Source: Vandiemenella viatica
Taxonomy: Eukaryota; Arthropoda; Insecta; Orthoptera; Morabidae
Length of the DNA: 64,000 nt
Assembly (NCBI GenBank): GCA_031002005.1
Contig: CM061920.1
Location: 48,772,610 to 48,836,609 of the forward strand
Direction: 5' to 3'
Part shown: positions 23,000 to 33,799 of the stretch, one piece after another
Layout: each line of letters begins with the position of its first letter
How positions within the stretch are numbered: position 1 is the first letter of the stretch
The notes under the pieces: model-generated
What the model was told of the DNA's origin: nothing
Database searches by the model: none
The model's input: only the letters and a program-made list of their open reading frames with translations
Translations under genes and position numbers: made by a program

Positions 23000-24899
23000 T
23001 GTCAAGGTATTTGAACTAAGACCTGAGGATCAGATTTCAATTCTCAGTAAGGGATTCAAATTTGCACTGACTCCACGGGAAATTCCAAAAGAAGAGGTGA
23101 TAGTTGGTGTAGAACGTGCATTACAAGGTTTGCCAAAATTGTTGGCAGAAAACGTAAGGATGGAAGTGGCTACTATTTTAAAGAAGGCAAAACCACCTAG
23201 ATCCAATATTACCGGGAACGAAAGGAAAGCATAATTTGAGTTAAAGAAGAAGACATAATAATTCTACCTGCGGACAAGGGAAATTGTACAGTGATTTTGG
23301 ACACTAATATTTATAGACAAAAAATTGAGCAGTTATTAGCGGACAAGACATACAAAAAATTAAACAAATACCCAACGGAAAACGTTGCGAAACTCACTAG
23401 GAAACTTGTAAACAACCTAAATCGATTGGTCTACGAAACAAACTATATTGACCAGCAATCCAGTGATTCCGCTCTTTACGGCCTTCCAAAAATACACAAG
23501 AAAGACATACCGCTACGTCCGATAGTCAGTGCAATTGACTCTCCAACATATGGATTAGCAAAATTTTTAGCGAAAAAATTAGAACCACTTATAGTTCATA
23601 CAGACAGTTACATAAGAAACTCGACGCATTTTGTGAACAAGATACGAAATACTTCTCTATCACAGAATGATCTTCTCGTCAGCTTTGATGTAGTTTCGCT
23701 TTTCACTAACGTCCCAATAGAAGGGGTTATGGACATCATAAAGAAAGAATTTGATCATGAATGGAGCCAGCTGTTTCAGCATTGCTTGAGAACTACCTAT
23801 TTCCAATGGAACAACAATGATTATGAACAGCAAGATGGAGTAGCTATGGGCTGTCCCCTCTCCCCAGTGGCAGCAAACTTGTACATGGAAAAATTTGAAT
23901 GTGAGGCAATTTCTACTGCCACAAAAAAAACCGTCAGTCTGGTTTAGATTCGTGGATGACACATTTGTAGATTGGCCACATGGAGAAACGGAGTTAAGTT
24001 TTTCTGGATCATATCAATAGTATTCATCCGAAATGGAAATGGAAACGGATGGACAGCTGGCATTCTTGGATGTGTTTGTCAAAAGAAAAGAAGGGAAACT
24101 AACACACACTGTCTACAGAAAAGCTACACATACTGACCGCTATTTAAATGCTACGTCCCATCATCACCCTGCTCAAAAAAGAGCATTGATCAATAGTTCA
24201 TTTTATAGGGCGGAGAGAGTCGCGGATTCTGACCATATAAAGGAAGGAAAGAAACATCTTAATTGGGCCCTGCGGCAGAATGGATATAGTGGTCAGATGA
24301 TAGCCCGTGCTTTGAGACGCAGACAGCTTAAGGACGACCACAAAAAAGAAATGAAACAAAAGAAGAAGGCTCTTCTCCCATATGTAAAGGGAGTCACGGA
24401 GAGGATAGGTAAAGTGCTGGCCAAAATCAATGTCCCACCTATCTTCACCAGTAAAAACAAGGTTAGAAGCATTTTAAGATCAGCGAAAGACTGTAGAGCA
24501 CCATTACAATCGAGTGGTCTGTATAAGATTCCCTGCGTTTGTGGTCAGGTGTACATAGGTGAGACATGCCGCGCAGTCTCCGTTAGGGTGAAAGAACATC
24601 TTCGTCACTCGAGACTAGAACAAACCACGAAATCGGCAGTGGCGGAACATCATGTAGAAGGATGCCACAAAATTCAGTGGGATAAAACTACGATCATAAC
24701 AAAGCCAAAGAATTTTTTAGAAAGGAAAATAAGGGAATCCATCGAAATTTACAAAAATCCGAACAATTTCAACAGAGACGGCGGCTATGGTTTAAGCCAA
24801 ATGTGGAAGTGTGTGTTAGAAAATGAACACGTAACAACTACAAGATCGCTCCGTAATACAGAAACCTCTTTGGAACAGAAAATATTCTTTGGCGGATAA
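23000..24899 (+). pseudogene. Penelope-like element A1: RT plus GIY-YIG endonuclease, disrupted
   Basis: Domain order is that of animal PLEs. The start is ILSKGFKFALTPREIP (about 23041). Then come VGVERALQGLPKLLAE and IIILPADKGNCTVIL (about 23254). Next are LYGLPKIHKKDIPLRPIV (about 23475), LVSFDVVSLFTNVP (RT motif A, about 23677) and GVAMGCPLSPVAANLYME (motif B, about 23839). RFVDDTFVDWPHG (catalytic DD, about 23947) follows. LAFLDVFVKRKEGKLTHTVY (about 24057) precedes the GIY-YIG domain SGLYKIPCVCGQVYIGET (about 24513). The end is a GGYGLSQMWK block with a stop at 24899. Frame breaks occur near 23233, 23935 and 24010, plus an in-frame TAA at 23232. The 5' end is truncated. Confidence 0.92.
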
Positions 24900-24989
24900 C
24901 CAAATCATCTTTGCCTGTGATAATAAACAGTGAATTAAGTGTCAAGTCTATCATAAAAAAAGCACTAGTCGGCGAAATAGACAGAAGCC

Positions 24990-25030
24990 CTGACGAAGGC
25001 TCCAGGTTGGGGCCGAAACGTTGGCGTTAT
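24990..25030 (+). ncRNA. Hammerhead-ribozyme-like motif at the PLE 3' end
   Basis: CTGACGA (24990-24996) is followed by stem GGCTCC, loop AGGTT, stem GGGGCC and GAAA (25015-25018). The 6-bp stem pairs fully with one G-U. After GAAA, ACG-TTGG-CGT can form a minimal stem III ending in a GUU cleavage triplet. One extra A sits between CTGACGA and stem II compared with the textbook core. PLEs are known to carry hammerhead motifs in their terminal repeats. Confidence 0.6.
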
Positions 25031-25319
25031 CAGCAAATAAATCGCAGCGCAAACCCGAAAGTAAAGAAGTAAATGCAATTTTCAATAATGACGCCTGCGA
25101 AAAGTGTGAAATTTTACACAATTTATTTACTTTAAATGACGGAAAGTATAATATCAAAAACGGATAAACGTGAACAAATACCACTAACGAAAGTGTTCAG
25201 TGAAATATGCAAAAAGGAAATAAACCGTAATAAATTAACTTTAATCAAGCAGCAACATTATCGAAAGTTTTAATTAAATTAAAATTGAACATAGGCCGTA
25301 ATAAGATTTGGAATTTACC

Positions 25320-25870
25320 AATAGCAGAGACCTGGTGGAGGCTCTGTAATGGTGTGGGGCATTTGCAGTTGAAGTGACATGGGACCCCTGATACGTCTAG
25401 ATTCCACTCTGACAGATGACACGAACGTACGCATCTTGGCTGATCACCTGCATCCATTCATGTCCATTGTGCATTCCTACGGACTTGGGCAATTCCAGCA
25501 GGACAATGTGACATCCCACGCGTCCAGAATTTCTATAGAGTGGCTCCAGGAAAACTCTTCTGAGTTTAAAAACTTCCGCTGGCCACCAAACTCCCCAGAC
25601 ATGAACATTATTGAGTATATCTGGGATGCCTTGCAACGTGCCATTCAGAAGTGATCTCCACCCCCTCGTGCTCTTACGGATTTATAGACAGCCCTGCAGG
25701 ATGCATGGTATCAATTCCCTCCAGCACTACTTCAGATATTAGTCGAGTCCATGCCACGTCGTGTTGCGGCACTTCTGCGAGTTCGCGGGGGCCCTACAAG
25801 ATATCAGGCAGGTGTACCAGTCTCTTTAGAACTTCAGTGTAAGAGACAGAAGATTTTTGAGATCGCGTCG
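25320..25870 (+). pseudogene. Tc1/mariner transposase C-terminal half
   Basis: GGGSVMVWGI (about 25336) opens the catalytic core. FQQDNVTSHASRISIEWLQE (about 25494) carries the second Asp. RWPPNSPDMNIIEYIWDALQ (about 25578) carries the final acidic residue, with Tc1-type DD34E spacing. VESMPRRVAALLRVRGGPT (about 25745) is the usual C-terminus. An in-frame TGA at about 25652 interrupts it. The N-terminal DNA-binding part is absent, so this is a fragment. It sits directly after the PLE A1 tail. Confidence 0.88.
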
Positions 25871-25949
25871 CAAATTTTTCTCTTTGTACAGTGGAGTCAA
25901 AGTGAGAACATTTTAAGGAGAAAATAAGAATAGAAGAAGAAATGTTTAT

Positions 25950-26440
25950 TCCAAATCAGTAAACAAAAAGCGTGGTACCTACATACTATATTAGGGAAGT
26001 GATGAGTATAAAGTGGATGGTAAAGATCTTCTTGGAACATTGTTGGATGATATTGGACACACATCATAAGTATCGAACACTGGAGTTTGATGCGTAAGAG
26101 ACAGCTAGATTTGTCTGTGAAAATTACCATAGGATGCACTCAGTAAGTGAAATGATAAAAGAATTGGGTTTGAATTCGTTGCATGATAGAAGGCATTTAA
26201 ACGAATATGCTGTTACTGAGGCTTAGATAAATATTGGTGGAAGATTTAGAAACATGTGGAAGGCAAAATAACACAATGAAAGTAAATTGTCAATAGATTT
26301 CAGACATAGGGTAGAGGGCAGTTTCCATTTGTAGGTAGGTGAGAGAGGTATAGAACAAATTACCTATGCAAATGATGAACAATAAACCTCAGAGTTTGTG
26401 GTATTTTAAGCCGAAAATATATAAAAACAAAATAAAAATA
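25950..26440 (+). pseudogene. LINE-X C-terminal fragment
   Basis: ARFVCENYHRMHSVSEMIKE (about 26104) matches the KRVARFVxxNxxRxxSVxxMIKEL block of LINE-X. LNSLHDRRHLNEYAVTEA and LSIDFRHRVEGSFHL follow. The 3' end is blurred. Confidence 0.65.
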
Positions 26441-26954
26441 AACTGCTGTAGGGAAACTGTCATCGGGGTATTTATTCCATCGTAATTAATTACAATAACA
26501 CAACAGTATTATGAAACAGCGAGACAGGGAACTTTGGAAACAATAAGGAAAAGGGAACAGGGAACAGGGAAGCTGGAGACGGGGTTAATGTAGTTGACAT
26601 CTGAATGATGCTTGCAGAATTTGTATGGATGTGTTACAAGACTGATGGGAAGAGAAGGTATTCAGACAGTCATATATAAGGTTGGAGAGGCAGTTACAGA
26701 AGATAGCAGAATTATTATGTAACTGGCTTAGTGAGATCATTAGCGACAATGGACCAGGGGCTCTAAAAAGAGAATAAACCTCTCTATATATGTATTACAG
26801 AGCAGACTAACAAAATTAGATGGATCCTACAGTTATTATGTAGTATCGTGGAACTCTAAAAATTAATTGGGGGCCTATGTGAATAATGTTGCTATAGATG
26901 TATTAAAGCTATGTAGATAACATTTGGTATCTTACCTTGTAACAATATAGGAAA

Positions 26955-27838
26955 GTGAGTCTAAGGACTTGATGCTTAGCAGAGGACTGGAAAAATACCG
27001 TAGTAGTACTAGTCCATATTGGAGCTTTGGAAGTTACGAACCAATTAGTTTTAAACAAGTGACAAGTAAATTGCTGCAGAGAATGATATGCAATTGCACC
27101 AAAAATATCTGTGAGAAAATAAACTGGTGTGCAAATCGACAATATGGCTTTAGACAATGATATTCATGCTATAAGCAAGATATTTCTGATCAAAAGAAAC
27201 TAGTTTCCAGATCAAGAACCTGGCTTTAGGCAAGGATATTCATGTGAATCTCAGATGGCAAGAAAAGGATTCAAATTTCTGTACCGGTACTTGTTGGAGA
27301 GAGTGATGAGGGAATGTACGAGAGTAGTAAAGGAACTGGGTTACATACTTTGGACAGACCATTGCTTGAATATGGTTGTGTAGTATGGTACCAACATTTT
27401 GAGTATCAAATACAGAAGTTGAAGAGGGTGCAAAAAAGAGTTGCTAGATTTGTTTCTGGAAATTAACGCAGAATGCAATCAGTGACAAATATGATAGAAG
27501 TGCTGGAATGGGATTCAATGGAAGACACAAGGAGGGTGAAGAAGTTCATGGGAGTGTAGAAGGCGTATATTGGTGATGAGGCATCGAAAGATACTTGTGT
27601 AAGAATTAAAAGTAATCCATGGAATGGAAAACATGACTATGACCACAGGCTGGCAGGCGATTTCAGGTAAGGGTGTCAGGGATTGGAATAAGTTACCAAG
27701 AGAAATGATGAATACTTTACCAAAAACTTTGAAAGAATTTAAAGTTAAAATTTGTAGTGAGCAAATGTAGATGGGTACAAGAAAGGAGGAAATTTCCACC
27801 GGAACGTGCACTCCATTGCAATTTAATGAAATAAATAC
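26955..27838 (+). pseudogene. LINE-X copy 1 of a head-to-tail series
   Basis: The start is AEDWKNTVVVLVHIGALEV-like (about 26978). Then come KLLQRMICNCTKNICEKIN (about 27070) and, after a deletion of the RT core, KLKRVQKRVARFVSGN (about 27418). VxExLEWDSMEDTRRVKKF (about 27497), WNKLPREMMNTLPKTLKEFK (about 27688) and the 3' UTR block GAAATTTCCACCGGAACGTG (about 27789) end it at AATGAAATAAATAC. The next copy begins immediately. Confidence 0.75.
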
Positions 27839-28978
27839 ATGGAAGATATTTCGGATGAATTGGACAAGGGAGGCCAAGTTGATAGTGTAGCACTAGATCT
27901 TTCAAAGGCATTTGACAGAGTGACCCATAAAATAGTTTTAAATAAACTGAAAACTATTTTACTAGATAAAAAAAGTTACTTGCTGGAAGACGAATTCTTA
28001 AAAGCAAAAGCTGGAAAATAATATGAGAGTGCCAAAGGGTAGTGTATTGGGACCGTCCCTGTTCATTATTCTAATGAATTGTTGTATTGATGGTTTACAG
28101 TCAGATTTAGGCTGTTTGAAGATGTCATATTGGTATATAATAGGATCAAAACATGAAGGCTGTGAGCATATGCGGCGTGACCTGGGTAGAATATCTAAAT
28201 CTGTAGGTCAGCATGGAATGAGGATAAATGCCAAGAACAGTCAGCTTATTGGCACACAGATAAAGAACTATAGGATTTAATCAGAATTACTTATTGAAGG
28301 CTTGAAGTGTAAATATCTTGGCGTAAGGTTTAATAATAAACTCAACTGGGCAGAGCACATTTTGCAGGTGGTAGTAGAAAGGATGTAGCAGAGAAGTTAG
28401 TAACATGGGTTACAAAACCTTGGTTGACTATTGTGAGGTGGATTGGGACCCACATTTTGGTTATCAAGTACAGTATTTGGGGCGTGGAAAGAAGAACATC
28501 TAGATTTTTTTTGTGGAAATCATCGCAGGGCCCTGTCAGTAACTAATATGATAAAGGAGCTGGACTGTGAGTTATTCGTAGAAGGGAAGAGGGTGAAGAG
28601 AGTGCTGGGAATATACAAGGCAAATGTTGGTGACGGAGCTTGGAAGGATATTGGTCGAAGAATTAGGAATAATGCATGGAAGGGAAGAGATGACCATGAC
28701 CACAAGCTGCCACTCGATTTCATGCATAATGGAGTGGGAAAATTTCCTTTTGTGGGTAAGGGTGTCGCGGAGTGGAACGCTTTACCATATAAAGTGATGA
28801 ATAACTTATCAAAAACGCTGAAGGAATTTAAAATTAAAATTCGTAAATCGCAGAAGTAGATAGTGGAGGATTTTAACATTCAAATTGTATAAGATAATTC
28901 AAAAATAAGATAAATAGGGCTAATTCGATGACTAAGGAAATTTCCATCGGAGCGTGTACTCCATCGCAATAATAATGA
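27839..28978 (+). pseudogene. LINE-X copy 2 of the series, best-preserved C-terminal half
   Basis: It begins abruptly at DELDKGGQVDSVALDLSKAF (about 27855, RT motif A). MRVPKGSVLGPSLFIILMN (about 28023, motif B) follows. The ADD box is degraded to [30 protein letters not shown] (about 28302) and a long intact C-terminal frame (28443-28859) come next, with MIKELDCELFVEGKRVKRVL and GVAEWNALPYKVMNNLSKTL. The 3' UTR has AAATTTCCATCGGAGCGTG and ends near AATAATGAAA at 28978. Frameshifts near 28022, 28280 and 28440 inactivate it. Confidence 0.8.
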
Positions 28979-30240
28979 AAGGACAAGGAAAACCAAGACG
29001 ATAGTGTGGCATTAGATTTTTCCAAGGCATTTGTCTAAATGAGATATATATGATTTTAAAAACCATTGAAGTACATGAACAAACGACAGGTAGAGGAATT
29101 CTTAAAATGTAGAAAGCAAAGAGTTAAGATAGAAAACGCATGATCAACAATAGTGGAAAATAGGAAATGCTACATAGTGTTGTATTGAGACCATTGGTAC
29201 CAATTATTCTAAAGAATGATTGTGTTACTGATTTGTGTTTAAATGGTAGATTGTTTGCAGAAAATATAATAGGATCAAAACTGGAGAGGACTTTGAAAAG
29301 CTGCCACGGTACCTGGTCAGGATATCTAAATGAGTAGGTGATCATAGATTCAAGGTAAATACTCAGAAGAATCAGCCTATTAGATACGCAGAGAACGATC
29401 TAAAGGATGTTTAGTATTATATAGTGAGGAAGGAATTGCTTGTGGTTGACATGACGTGTAAATATATTTGCAAAACATTTGGAAGTAAACTCAATTTGGC
29501 AAAACACGTTGTGCAGAAGGTATGAAGAGGTTTCAACGTCCTTCTTTTATGAGAGTTTATTATGAGTTATTGTACAAGAGAAATTGTGGGATTAGTAGTG
29601 GCGTAGCTAGGTTAACAAGGGTCCCAGTGCAAAAAAAATATTTTGAGCCCTCAGGCAAGATGTGCGACCTTTCTAGCTCTAACAAGTCTTGTGAGGTTTG
29701 CTGGCAGGGGCCCCCATGAGCTGCGCGTGGAGGACCTGGTGCACTGCACCGCCTAGTCCTCCGATGGCCACGCCCCTGGGGATTAGGTTACGGACCATTG
29801 CTTAAATATGGTTTCCAAATTTCTGTATCTGAAGTACGTGGGATGGAAAGGAGGACCACTAGATTTATTCGTGTAAATTATTGTAGTATACAAGTTATAA
29901 CTAATGTGATAAAGGAGTTGGATTGGAAGTCATTGGAATAAAGGAGGAGGTTGAAGAGAGTAATGAAAGTGTTCGAATTATCATGAGGCTTGTAAGAATG
30001 TTGGTAAATGAATTTGAGTACACCGAAAGGGGGGGGGGGGGAACACAATGACCGCAAGCTGGCAATAGACTTCAGCCATAGAGGAAAGTGAAAATGATTT
30101 TTTTGCGATCAAGCGAGTCAAGGATACGAATAAATTACTTAAGAAGTGCTGAAAAGTTTACCCAAAACCCTGAAAGAATCTAATATTTGTGAAGGGAAAA
30201 ATTATTTTCGTTGACAAATTGCACTCAAAAAAACTTATCA
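28979..30240 (+). pseudogene. LINE-X copy 3 of the series
   Basis: It begins again near motif A (DDSVALDFSKAF in mixed frames, about 28995). GILKM(x)KAKS, then CKYICKTFGSKLNLAKHVVQ (about 29457) follow. After the inserted short element at 29596-29778 come LRTIA-like, MKxxRRTTRFIRVN (about 29848) and KSLPKTLKES (about 30150). It is more decayed than copy 2 and has no clear 3' tail. Confidence 0.65.
29596..29778. mobile_element. Short non-autonomous hAT-type element, TSD GGGATTAG
   Basis: GGGATTAG is present at 29588-29595 and 29779-29786. The ends are TAGTGGCGTAGCTAGG and, inward from the right, CAGGGGCGTGGCCATCGG. It is 183 bp, has no coding capacity, and interrupts LINE-X copy 3. The 8-bp duplication and GTGGCG-type ends are typical of hAT MITEs. 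Confidence 0.92.
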
Positions 30241-30648
30241 TTAAAAGAGAAGAAATGTGAAAATTGGTATGTGGGAAAATTTCAGCGATAACATATGGAC
30301 AATTGCAAAGAAATTAAAATGAATATACAGTACAAGTAATCTCGTCATCCGCCTCCTGTCTTCCATTGGATCCAAATCCTGTTCATTTTCTAGCCACTGA
30401 TAGTGCTCTAATTTGGCTTCCTTTGCTCCACCTCTTCTCTTCCCGTGTATAATAACCATAATTTAGCCCCGTGTTACCCTAGGTTCCATTATCAAGCAAT
30501 TGTCGGACAAAAGATTTATATTACAGTTTACTCTCTTCCCAGGTACACTCCATTACTAATCTCTACAGCAAAAGCAGGAGTTTTAAACCTTCCCCTACCA
30601 CATGGCCTACGCGTCCTACCTCTGTTTAAACTATGCGTCTACTGCAAG
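30241..30648. other. Nothing recognised
   Basis: No coding signal or repeat boundary seen between the LINE-X series and the inverted-repeat element. Confidence 0.3.
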
Positions 30649-30649
30649 C

Positions 30650-32888
30650 AATAGGCTATTTGACTATTTTTTGAAAATGGTTTATTGATACACGTTATTT
30701 GCCGGGAACTATTTATGTTTTGACGAAAGTGTTTATTTTACGTAAAATTCAGTGTTAAAATTAAGAGTATTTGAAAGCCTGCCAAAACGCTCCATTGTTG
30801 CCTGGCGCGGGCCAACGACACTCGTGACGTCACGTGCCAGCAAGCCCTCACTCTACATAAGTAACGTCTGGTTTGTTTCTCTGAATTTGTATATAAATTG
30901 TTGGAAATATGGTTTATAAATAGTGCGTAGTACATCAGTCTACAACCACACCAATAAAAACCTCTCCAAATAAACGTAAGTGTTCCCGCATAGATGAAAT
31001 AGGAAAAAAAAGTCGCTGCAATTTGCTCGTAGAAATCCAGACGATATTGCGAATAAGTCGCATATCATTTAGTGTAAATATCATTTGCATCATAATTTCT
31101 CTGAGATAATGTAGTACACTGTTTAAGGCGAGTATCAGTAAAGTTAGGATTCTTAGGTTCGATCCTCGCTTTGGAATATATTTTGTTATTTTGTCTTTAG
31201 AATCTAGTTGCTGTTGGTAGCGCCGCATATTCTTTTTCTAAAATTCACCAAAACATTATTTTTTATCCAAATTTTTCAGAAATTTTCGGATAGCAAGCGT
31301 ATTATAAACATTTGAAAAATCCAACAAAAGGTATTACAAAGCGTTCCGAAATTGTTGGGAGATTAGCATGAAATGTTATTGTTAAAGTAAATTCTATTAT
31401 TCACCGCCGAGCACATTTTTTTTTTTTCAGTGGTAATGTATCTATGGTATGTTTCAAAATAAAATGCGGAAGGTTATCATTTTATATAAGTTTTCTTGTA
31501 TGGCAGAAATTCATGTTTCAAACGTTTGCATGACGATTTATGACTTCTTCGAATAGAAACATGATTCTGTAGAGCAACAAATAGGGAAAAAAAATGTACA
31601 CGCGAAAAAAATATTATCGTAATCAAGGTTCGAATATAGGATCTTCAAATTCCTATAGCACTTTTTAACCACGCAGCTACCTGGACACCATGGCATCGTT
31701 ACTTATCTTCTCGTTAATGGTGAACATTAAAACATCACAGTTTCTACGTGCGATGAAGTGAACGTGGTCAGTAAATAAATAAACAATAAATTCAGTTTCG
31801 TTGGAAAAAATTATCATTTATCTATAATTATTTATCTGCAGTTAAGAAAAATTGTCCACAACATCCAGTTATTTAACTGTTGTACTTACCGTATACTTGA
31901 ATTTTTCTCATAAATATCTCCCAAAACAACTAATTTAAAATTTTAGTCATTCTTATGAAGGATTTATGTTAATCTCTAACTTCCAGTTTAAATATAAATG
32001 ATTCTCGAATTGCAGTTATTACATTTTCAAGCTCCGCAGAATAAAAGTCAGGGGTCTTTTCTATAGGTAGCCTGACAAATAATTTTCGGTATTTTTCCAC
32101 TGCAGGCTTCTACAAATTGTTCTTCATTTTATATTCAACACGAAATCTCATTAGTACCAAGAAATAACCAGCAACAAATACATGGGCGCCGGCAGGATTG
32201 CTTCTAGGGGGGGTGCACCAGGGCTGCATTGGTGCCCCCCCCCCCTATCGACCCAAAAATTTCCGGGCTGGGCGACCTTTTTTTTTTTAGCTCTACTTCT
32301 GCCCAGACGGCGATCCAGGATGTAGGGGGGTGCACCAGGGCTGAATTGGTGCCCCCCCCCCCCCTATCGACCCAAAAATTTCCGGGCTGGGCGACTTTTT
32401 TTTTTAGCTCTACTTCTGCCCAGACGGCGATCCAGGATGTAGGGGGGTGCACCAGGGCTGAATTGGTGCCCCCCCCCCCTATCGACCCAAAAATTTCCGG
32501 GGTGGGCGGCCTTTTTTTTTTTAGCTCTACTACTGCCCAGACGGCGACCCGGGATGTCAGGGGGGTGCAAGTGCACCCCCTTGCACCCCCCTCCCGGCGC
32601 CCATGAACAAATAATAAAAATAGTTTGAAAACTTGGATAATAGGTAACTCTCCATACGCAGCCGCAGCGCCTACAGACACGTGACGTCACTAAAGTGATT
32701 GCCAATCACAGACCGTTTTCAGTCACGTGACAAGAGGCAAGAAAAATCTGATTTTGATTTCGCTTTTTTTTTTTTAATTAAAAACAATCCACATTTCTTT
32801 TCAAATTTAACAAATAGCTTCCTTAAGCATTAATCTACGCGAAGACTACAATTTGTAATGTATTTTCAATACTGTCAAATAGCCTATT
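30650..32888. mobile_element. Candidate inverted-repeat element, about 2.2 kb
   Basis: AATAGGCTATTTGAC (30650-30664) is exactly inverted at 32874-32888. About 170-200 bp inside each end lies the palindrome-containing motif CGTGACGTCACGTG (30823-30836), inverted with one mismatch at 32677-32690. No long ORF lies between. tRNA-like scraps occur near 31140 and 31630-31695. A short hAT-type element (32181-32605) has inserted into it. No target duplication could be defined, so the class is open. Confidence 0.5.
32181..32605. mobile_element. Short hAT-type element, TSD AACAAATA, with internal 117-bp tandem repeats
   Basis: AACAAATA flanks it at 32173-32180 and 32606-32613. The ends are CATGGGCGCCGGCAGG and, inward from the right, CATGGGCGCCGGGAGG. 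Inside, a unit of 117-118 bp beginning at TGCACCAGGGCTG is repeated from 32214, 32331 and 32448 to 32566. Each unit contains a C run, ATCGACCCAAAAATTTCCGG and a T run. The long open frames here are by-products of the repeat. Confidence 0.93.
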
Positions 32889-32912
32889 CTTCCTCTACCT
32901 TACAGCTATAAA

Positions 32913-33178
32913 CATGGGCGCTGGGAGGATGGTGCAAGGGGATGCACTTGCACCCCCCTGCTATGAAAGAAAATACTCAGAAAAAGATTAAAGAACAAAA
33001 CTTTTATTATTAAATTCACTGTTCGAGTAACAACTTAAAGCGTCTAGGATGTTGTGCAAATTTGTTCAAAACCTTGTCAATAAATTCAGTATGCTTAGTT
33101 AATAAGGAATAAGTGTTATGTATAGTGTATAAAAAATTGCATTGCACCTCCCTTAAAGTAATCCTGCCGGCGCCCATG
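32913..33178. mobile_element. Second copy of the CATGGGCGCCGG short element, TSD GCTATAAA
   Basis: GCTATAAA is at 32905-32912 and 33179-33186. The ends are CATGGGCGCTGGGAGGAT and, inward from the right, CATGGGCGCCGGCAGGAT. At 266 bp it lacks the 117-bp tandem array of its neighbour. Its inner sequence differs, but both carry TGCACTTGCACCCCCC-like blocks. Confidence 0.93.
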
Positions 33179-33239
33179 GCTATAAAAAAAAGAATCTTGT
33201 ATTTTCTAACCCTGCACCCAATGAGTTAATTTTTATAGG

Positions 33240-33780
33240 ACTTATCTTCGCTCCATGGATTTCCTGACCATGTACCCAAGGAACTGTTGACAAGTCATTT
33301 GATAACAAAGGGCATTATTTCTCATAACAATTAACATATTCCTCCATTGGAATAATGAACAACAACAGATCCAAACCATTGACATATGGTACTACTATTT
33401 TCACCTATACTTTTTCGATTCTGAAGTTACTACGCAAACCCTTTATTTCTAGGTGCTTCTAAAATTCCTCCCTCAGAAACACACCTTCGTCAAACCAAGT
33501 GTGACTTTCTTCATTTACCACCTTATTGTGGTTTCTTAGTATAATATTTTAAAGATATTCATTGCGACATTATCAACCTGGCCTCTCTTTTTTATTTCAT
33601 CCAAAATGTCTTGAATGTATTGCACTAAATGAAATTCACATGTATGTCCACTTCCTTTTCTAAACACATGTTGCTGTTTAACATATCAATTTCTTTCTTC
33701 TCGGTAATTTCTGATATGGTTGCATTTATAGCCCTCCATCAACTTATCAACCACTGAAATCAAATTAATCACCCCCGGGA
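33240..33780 (-). pseudogene. LINE-X reverse transcriptase fragment, antisense
   Basis: Read from 33780 down: INLISVVDKLMEGYKCNHIR, REERN, FRKGSGHTCEFHLVQYIQDI and KKRGQVDNVAMNIF. These correspond to the block before RT motif A in LINE-X. Several stops. It ends about 600 bp upstream of the UFL1 promoter region. Confidence 0.6.
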
Positions 33781-33799
33781 CGGCAACCACAAGCGCCGG

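Noticed and set aside
32204..32680. Long minus-strand frame with repeated GGGGTNSALVHPP text, plus mirror frames
   Set aside because: It is produced by the 117-bp tandem repeat with homopolymer runs inside a short hAT-type element; not a protein gene.
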